From the NCBI RefSeq assembly GCF_025127995.1, contig NZ_JAHLYP010000041.1, positions 1 to 64,000 of the forward strand: DNA of 64,000 nucleotides, given 5' to 3'. The DNA comes from Synechococcus sp. CS-1332. Lineage in GTDB: Bacteria; Cyanobacteriota; Cyanobacteriia; PCC-6307; Cyanobiaceae. Positions 63,547 to 64,000 of this stretch are shown here, in pieces. Position numbers and translations under genes: made by a program. The notes under the pieces are model-generated. The model had not been told where the DNA came from and did no database searches. It worked only from the letters and a program-made list of their open reading frames with translations. Numbering within the stretch: position 1 is the stretch's first letter; each line of letters starts with the position of its first letter.

Positions 63547-64000
63547 ATGGCTACAACCCAGGCCCTTGTCGGATCGGCACTCTTCTGCCTCGGCGTGGCC
63601 GCAGGCTCGCTGCTGGCTCCGCTGGCAGCATCGGCTGTTGACTTCACCTTCTCATTCGGAGGGGTTACGGGCCTCATCGAGGGCTTGAGTGAAGGCACAA
63701 ATCCGTGCCTATCAACTCATGATCCCTGTCGAGTCACCGTCACGAACAATGGAGGCACCGGCGCTCCGGTGGGCCCATCGCACCCTTATTCGGAATTCTC
63801 GGGTGGGGAGGGGACTGGCTCGCCCGGGGGGTTTGAGGTTTTCACCCCCAATGGCGGAGCCCCCACCATCGTCTCAGCGAATTGGGTCGGCTTGAGGGGC
63901 ACCCTCAATCCCGGTTTCATTCCTCCTGGAGCTGGGACGCTCTACTTGGTGAATGATGACGTCGGATTTCTTGGAGGTTTGGTCGGCTGGGGCAGTCGAG
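63547..64000 (+). CDS. Secreted protein, N-terminal part only (runs off the window)
   Basis: The frame opens at ATG 63547 and stays open to the window end, giving 151 residues. A signal peptide is clear: VGSALFCLGVAAGSLLAPLAASA followed by VDFTFSFGG. The mature part is rich in Gly, Pro, Thr and Asn, with a Cys pair (NPCLSTHDPC). FTFSFGGVTGLIEGL resembles the start of PEP-CTERM-type exported proteins, whose sorting tag would lie beyond the edge. GC is lower than in neighbouring genes. No function can be assigned. The spacer 63392-63546 contains no recognised feature. Confidence 0.6.
   Translation, partial: MATTQALVGSALFCLGVAAGSLLAPLAASAVDFTFSFGGVTGLIEGLSEGTNPCLSTHDPCRVTVTNNGGTGAPVGPSHPYSEFSGGEGTGSPGGFEVFTPNGGAPTIVSANWVGLRGTLNPGFIPPGAGTLYLVNDDVGFLGGLVGWGSR

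Overview
The window is a very GC-rich cyanobacterial chromosome segment, most like the Cyanobium/freshwater Synechococcus group (picocyanobacteria). This rests on gene content: a circadian SasA kinase, PetH with an N-terminal CpcD-like domain, zwf-opcA, crtE, and the ChpX/NdhD4/NdhF4 CO2-uptake module. Gene order is dense, with many 1-8 nt overlaps between co-directional genes. The host assignment is an inference; no 16S gene is present.

Layout. 1-9.9 kb: an edge-truncated unknown gene, prs, a family-10-like glycosyl hydrolase, pepN, a small secreted protein, a lipocalin-like protein, sasA, tRNA-Glu, an SRPBCC protein and petH with a clear terminator. 10-14.7 kb: zwf, opcA, cobB and acyP, all on the plus strand. 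14.7-19.6 kb: a COQ4-like protein, a GAP-family membrane protein, a RecD-like helicase, a DUF212 phosphatase-like protein and crtE. 19.6-23.4 kb: a large PAS-GAF-PAS-GGDEF-EAL protein lying between crtE and folD, with a tandem 10-bp repeat upstream. 23.5-33.0 kb: a 7TM-HD phosphodiesterase, a SemiSWEET plus a CrcB pair, a PGM1-type ATP-grasp ligase, a sugar ABC permease, leuA and a GH57 branching enzyme.

33.0-36.4 kb is the accessory region. It is an IS481-type element with near-perfect 24-bp terminal inverted repeats and a 6-bp CCTAGG target duplication that contains the stop codon of the branching enzyme. The middle of its transposase gene is replaced by an EAL-domain gene with all main catalytic positions retained. 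An IS5-type element, itself decayed and flanked by CTAG duplications, sits just upstream of that EAL gene. A 47-bp remnant of the same IS481 right end lies at 63.35 kb.

36.4-46.7 kb: an acidic/neutral amino-acid ABC transporter (ATPase, two permeases, two tandem paralogous binding proteins), a fasciclin protein, and the CO2-uptake NDH-1 module. 46.8-58.3 kb: ion-transport genes (P-type ATPase, CPA2 antiporter, KimA-like K+ importer, SLC13 permease), then DUF475/TerC, DedA, a polysaccharide deacetylase and a formyltransferase. 58.4-64 kb: def, an NCS2-like permease, a VIT-family transporter, YqhA, pyrC, a frameshifted secreted protein, the IS481 remnant, and an edge-truncated secreted protein.

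Themes. Carbon and reductant metabolism (petH, zwf/opcA, CO2 uptake, GH57, ABC transporters) dominates. Three genes suggest cyclic-dinucleotide signalling (GGDEF/EAL, mobile EAL, 7TM-HD). No CRISPR array, defence island or prophage was recognised.
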